A stretch of DNA of 64,000 bases, taken from positions 27,646,987 through 27,710,986 of the forward strand of contig OX637290.1 of assembly GCA_951799445.1 (NCBI GenBank), given 5' to 3'. The position numbers and the translations under genes are program-made. Positions 59,336 through 64,000 of this stretch are shown here, in pieces; within the stretch, counting starts at the first letter, position 1, and each line of letters begins with the position of its first letter. The stretch is from Pseudisothecium myosuroides (Eukaryota; Streptophyta; Bryopsida; Hypnales; Lembophyllaceae). The notes beneath the pieces were generated by a model, which was given only the letters and a program-made list of their open reading frames with translations, made no database searches and had not been told where the DNA came from.

Positions 59336-59455
59336 TTAGACGGGCTGGGAGTTGCAGTCAGACTGGGAGTTCGACAGTCGGCTGGGAGTTGCAGTCAGGC
59401 TGGGAGTTCGCAGTGGGCTGAGAGTTCGGCAGTATACTAAGAGTTCGGCAGTATG
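59336..59455 (+). repeat. Tandem array 2 (about 18-bp unit)
   Basis: Six to seven imperfect repeats of GGCTGGGAGTTCGGCAGT, each with small changes (GACTGGGAGTTCGACAGT, GGCTGAGAGTTCGGCAGT). Confidence 0.75.
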
Positions 59456-61422
59456 GCCTGGACAGTTGATAAACAACCTCCACACGGTATGGTTCCTTGC
59501 ATTGGACATGTACGGACACCTTTGATGAAAATTCAAGCTCTAGGCTAGAAAGTAAAATTCATATTAGTAGTCATCAAAAATTTCTCATATACTAGGGAGG
59601 GAAAAAAATAAACTCATATTGCATTAGTAGAAGTAGGATGAGCAAATAGGATAGGAAGTAGTAGGAAAAATTATTTGGGAACAGAATAAGTAAAGAAGTA
59701 GAGAAGTAGAGATTAGAAGTAGTGACAATTAAAACTCTTCAAACTTAGCAATGGCATAGAACTCTCTCAATCCTTCATACTTTCAATAGCGAGGGGTACC
59801 AACCGGTTCATACTACAAGTGTAGAATTAGTGAGTGAGGTTGGAAGGTTAAATGGGGAAAAATTAGAAGATAAGAGGAGTTTTAAAAAAATCTTAAAGGA
59901 GTGATTTGAACCATTAGAAATAGGATAGAACAAATTATTGACTTGAAGGAAGGAAGAAGCTTATCAATTCAATAATTCAAAGGAATTATTGGAGAAGACT
60001 TTTGAAGTCAACTAGGAGTATAATAATTGAATTAGAATAGTGTTAGAAGAGAAAGAGAAATTAGAAGAGAAAGAAAAGAAAAAGGAAGTCCAAGAAATTG
60101 GCAAACCTTGTACTAAAACTCCTACTTTAAGCCGTGGGCAAAATTACCAAACAATTTTGAAACATGGAAAATGACAAGGAGCTTGAAGGGGTATACAATT
60201 ACCTAAACAATGACACCAATTCCGAGGTAAGCTCCTAACTTTAACCCATCCATTTCAATTTCTCAAAAATAGGCGTTTACAAGTAGGACCGAACTCCCAA
60301 GTCAATTCAGAGTGTCTAGAATAGTAATATTCCAAGAACTAGGGTAGTAGTGTGGTAGAGTCTAGTTAGAGGTTTCCAAAACCATCTCACACTTAGGATT
60401 TGGAGCTAAAACGAGTGAGATATGGAAGGATGAAGTTTAGGACCTAATTTGGATGAAAAGTGATTAGAAGATAAAATTGACAAGTTAAATTAGGAAATAT
60501 CAACTAGGCATAACCCAAGTCTCAAAAGTGGAATTAGAAGTTAATTATCAAATTAGGGTTAGGAGTAATCAACGGATGAATTTCTAAACACCGATTAGTA
60601 GTCAAACTTCATCCATCAACAACTTTTGATAGGATAGGTGGGTTTTGAAGTAAGATACCATTTTGGAAAGCTTAGGCTAGCCTCTAGAAGGAAAAACTCC
60701 AAAAATTCTAAAAATAGTAATTGTCCAAAACTCAATTCAAACCTCGAGGAACAAGGATGGGAAGAACTAGGATGTTTTAACTTAATCAAAGGAAGAATTT
60801 AGCATTAGGAAGTCATAGTAAAAACCTTAAGTAACCCAAAATTGGGTCAAACTTCAAGAAAGACCAAAAATCCTAAGAGATATTCAAGGATGAAGTTTGG
60901 ATTAAGGAACGGATAAAGTCAACTTAAAATAGTTCATCTAAGTCAAAACTTAGGATTTAGGTAGGTCCTAACCACCTAAATCTAGGGTCCAGTTTGAAAG
61001 TGTAATTGAATTGGGAAGCATGTCCTACATCATGGATGAAGTTTAGATAGCCTCGGAAAGGCTAAACTTCATCCGCCCATAACTTTGGCTAGGAGAAGGG
61101 GGTAGGGTCGAATTTTATGTTTTTAGAAATGGCATGAAATGTTCTATCACTTAGGGTTGTTAAGTTCTGACTGTAACTAGTTCAACTTTGAAACCACCGT
61201 GACCTCTTTTGATTAAAGAAGTTAGAATAGAAATTGCCGTGTTGGATTTTCTTTGAGTTTTTGTGTACACTGTGGATGTTAGGAACTTAGAAAAAAGATC
61301 CATTGCTTAGAAGGCACAATGGATTTACGCTAGGCACCCCTAGGACAAAAATTAAACACCAAAACACTTAGAGCCTGATTGTGCTCACTTATTTACCAAG
61401 GGTGGGTAAATAAGCGCTCATA

Positions 61423-63716
61423 GAAGGTGGAAATTTTCTAGGTGGAGCAGTACAGTCTTCATGTAAATGACCTTCCTGTCGACATCGACCACAATATGGT
61501 GTAAAGTCCACTGGTTTTCTTGGATTGGGACACTCACTTGCATAGTGGCCTAATTCACCACATCTATAACATACTATTTATTTTTCCCTTTCGGGTGGAC
61601 CATAATGATGTGTGTTTGGATTGGATGGAGGACCCTTCCAAACTAGGGGTTCATTGTAATTATTACCTCAACGTGGATGATTGTCATTAGGTCCATAAGG
61701 AGGATCATTATTAGGTCTTGCAAATGGTCTTTAATTGACATTTGTTTTATTTACCTATGGCTTATTAGCATCAACTTGCAATACTTGTTTTACAGCTTGC
61801 AAATCTTGCTTAATTGTTGCTAGATTTCAACATTTATCAGTAGGGTGATTATCTCCACAGAAATTACAATGAGGTCTTCTATTTTCTGTGGCGAGTGAAG
61901 GACATTCAATGGGTAAATGGCCCTGTCCTTGACAATTAGTACACCATACATTTGCTCTGGTATTGGTAGGTTTAGACCGCTTAAGTGGAGCATTAGTGAT
62001 TTGGACTCTTAAATCGGCCATTTCCTCTACTAATTTGCTTAATAAATTTGTTTTTGGTTCTTTGGTTTCAACTAGAGGTGGTACTACTATTGTAGAATGA
62101 ATGGGTTGTGTATAATAGGTTCTAATTGGTGGTTGATAAACCATTTGTTGATAGGGTACTACTTGATTTGCCATTAGAGGATATACAGAATTTGGGGGAT
62201 ACATGTTAGGATCTATAGTGGTCATCTGATCTTCCCCTATCCTAGCTTCCTCAAAATATTTAGCATATGTTAATGATGTGGCTAGGTCAACATGATTATT
62301 TTCCTTAATGGCTATTTTAAATTCAGGAGGATATAAACCTCCTACAAAAATTCCAGTTAAATAGGCATCAGGAATCCCATGACCTCGCCACCGTTGCAAA
62401 ATGTAGTCCATTCTACCATAATAGCTATCTACCATTTCTCCTACCATCATTCTTATAGTTCTTAATCGTTCTTGTAAACTTTCCATAAAGGCTAAGGGTC
62501 GGAATCTGGTCAGAAATGCATCTTTTAATGCTTGCCAGTTGGCAAAGGGATTATGTATTTGATATCATTCCTGAGCAGTTCCTAGCAGTGTTTCAGGAAA
62601 TGTTATAAGAAAATTGGCTTCAGGAATCATGTTGGCTGCACATACTATTTCAAACCTACTCATGTGGTAGTTAGGATCAGTGCCTGCTTGACCATAGTAT
62701 TGTGGCAAAGTGACCAAATTAAAAGGACGCGGTTGTGCCATGTTATAGTCTTCTACCCACGTGTCTTCTTCAAATTCTTGGATTTCTAAGTCTAGATTGG
62801 AATCTTCAGATAATTCTGGTTCTGGTTGAAGAGGTTGAAGAATTTGAAAAGGTGGAAGACTTTGAAATGGTTGAAAAGGTTCTAAATTTGATGCAAAAAG
62901 TGATCCTTGTAAACTATAAGGGTTAATGTTTTCGTCCAAATTATAGTTTATAAATTGCGAGATAAATTGCGCTGTAGATATTTCCAAATGGGGTGGAGGT
63001 TCAAGTGGAGATTCAATTTTCTTTGGTTGAGCAGAATTAGAGGAAGAGGCTCTTCTATCTTCTCTAATAGGTGATAAATAATTTTCTAATCTATCAAACA
63101 CACTAGGACTCTCTTCTTTCCATGTATTTCTCAAATATTCTGTTAAAGCAGCATTAGTTCTATAATCACCTGGTCTAGGTGTGGAAAAGTTAAATTATTC
63201 TGGTGTAGAAAATAAATATTCAACTGGGTTTGGAGTTCTAGGAGATACTGGTGTTGGTGTTCTCAAAGGACTAACAAATGTTCTTTGTGGACTAACTGAA
63301 GATTGGTGCAGTACTTGACTTACAGAATCTTCAATTATGGGATAAAGAAATTCTTCCCTTTCTATAGATGTAGCGAGAGATGTAGTCGTATCTATCAAGG
63401 GAGTTCCTTGAGCAGCTATTTCTCTCCTTGTAGATTCTTTAAATCCTGTAAATATGTTAGAATTAACTTCAAAATCAATTTCTGATTGAGTTATTTCACT
63501 TTAAGATTCATTTTGGGTAGAATTAGCAACTAATCTTTGAAATTGTCTGATAGATGATTCTGTTGTAGTAGGATCTACAGGACTAGGAGAAAATTTAGGT
63601 GGTGAAAAATAGGGGTTAATGTAAGTAGCCGCTGTTCTTCTATGTTTTGGTTTACTTTCTGCTTGGATTTTACGTGTGGCCTCTCTTAATAACCGGTCAG
63701 GATTTTTGCCAGTCAT
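61423..63716 (-). pseudogene. Gag region of the Ty3/gypsy element
   Basis: One frame from about 63716 with in-frame stops near 63501, 63195, 62565 and 61827 and a further stop near 61575. The N-terminal part is Ser/Pro-rich. The capsid-like gag domain spans about 61990-62600 (MESLQERLRTIRMMVGEMVD, YILQRWRGHGIPDAYLTGIF). Four zinc knuckles follow: CTNCQGQGHLPIEC, CNFCGDNHPTDKC, CYRCGELGHYASEC, CGRCRQEGHLHEDC. The frame continues into pol across the 4.4-kb insertion. Gag would package element RNA; the stops make it inactive. Confidence 0.85.
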
Positions 63717-64000
63717 TCATAAAGGCCATAGAGAAAGAACCTAAAGTTTGTGGTAAAAAGGTTGAATCAAAGTTTTGCAACAAAAACCTAGGGAATCAAT
63801 GGGGTCTCTTTATCACAACATTTTGGGGTATGGACAAACAATATGGGATATTGCTCTATAGACGGACATAATTAAAACTAGTCGGGCAAAGTAGACTAAA
63901 TGATGGACTTAAAGGATTCATTTTCTCTTTACACATAAAGTTTGGGATAAGTGGAGTTACTGCTAGATTCATGGGTCCATAAGTAAATACATAAATTCTA
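63717..64000 (-). mobile_element. Leader of the Ty3/gypsy element, running out of the window
   Basis: No primer-binding site matching tRNA-Asp or another obvious tRNA is visible here, so the 5' LTR lies beyond position 64000. No gene. Confidence 0.5.

Larger units (their letters stand above)
57011..61422. mobile_element. 4.4-kb nested insertion with GAAGG target duplication
   Basis: GAAGG at 57006-57010 and at 61423-61427 flank 4412 bp that interrupts the gag-pol frame; omitting the insert and one GAAGG restores the frame without a shift. The insert begins TGTGAGC and ends GCTCATA, nearly inverted termini. Each end carries a local hairpin (57011-57043, and 61391-61416 with CTTATTTACC/GGTAAATAAG). 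It has no protein-coding capacity, a TATA element at 58275 and two tandem arrays. It is best explained as a long solo LTR with slightly altered ends or as a large non-autonomous LTR element. Internal paired LTRs were not found. Confidence 0.75.

Noticed and set aside
59148..59455. CRISPR-like array
   Set aside because: The repeats are contiguous and imperfect with no unique spacers, inside a plant retroelement.

Overview
The window looks like nuclear DNA of a land plant. It is AT-rich and intron-containing, with GT-AG splice sites throughout. Two genes have recognisable plant-type homologues, and most of the sequence is transposable elements, including a Ty3/gypsy (Athila-like) retrotransposon and a tRNA-Asp type primer-binding site. 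Host species cannot be named from the sequence. There is no sign of a prokaryotic or organellar segment, CRISPR array, rRNA or intact tRNA.

Layout. 1-4 kb: foldback and terminal-inverted-repeat elements. 4-7.6 kb: a broken hAT transposon with a frameshifted transposase. 8.4-16.1 kb: four roughly 0.9-kb non-autonomous elements of one family, flanked by TTAA, starting CCCCTAAAGG, and alternating in orientation; one sits inside another element with 17-bp terminal inverted repeats. 17.1-25.2 kb (minus): a 16-exon gene for an adenylation / carrier protein / PQQ-like repeat enzyme of the AASDH (ACSF4, plant AAE19) type; I traced every exon and the frame stays open. 27.2-29.7 kb (plus): a three-exon SLC35F/EamA-type membrane transporter, head-to-head with AAE19 across about 2 kb.

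30.4-41.5 kb: a giant, nearly perfect inverted duplication with 4.29-kb arms and a 2.44-kb spacer. Each arm carries the same two-exon gene for a 107-residue secreted protein with a bacterial-SH3-like pattern and four cysteines after the signal peptide. Each copy has a clear TATA box, and the copies point outward. This is the most notable host-like feature. A TTAA element lies at the outer edge of the right arm.

42.4-64 kb: stacked minus-strand LTR retrotransposon material. A TTAA element is cut by a 0.76-kb LTR. Then come a pol-less internal region encoding long coiled coils, a tRNA-Asp primer-binding site, a 2.27-kb LTR, a polypurine tract, an extra 3' ORF (unknown domain plus coiled coil), integrase, RNase H, RT, protease and gag with four zinc knuckles. 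The gag-pol frame is split by a 4.4-kb insertion with a 5-bp target-site duplication. The autonomous element carries several stops and frameshifts and is dead.

The two housekeeping genes and the duplicated secreted-protein gene are the probable functional host genes; the rest is mobile-element sequence of different ages. Exon joins are my own reading of splice sites and frames, not supported by transcripts.
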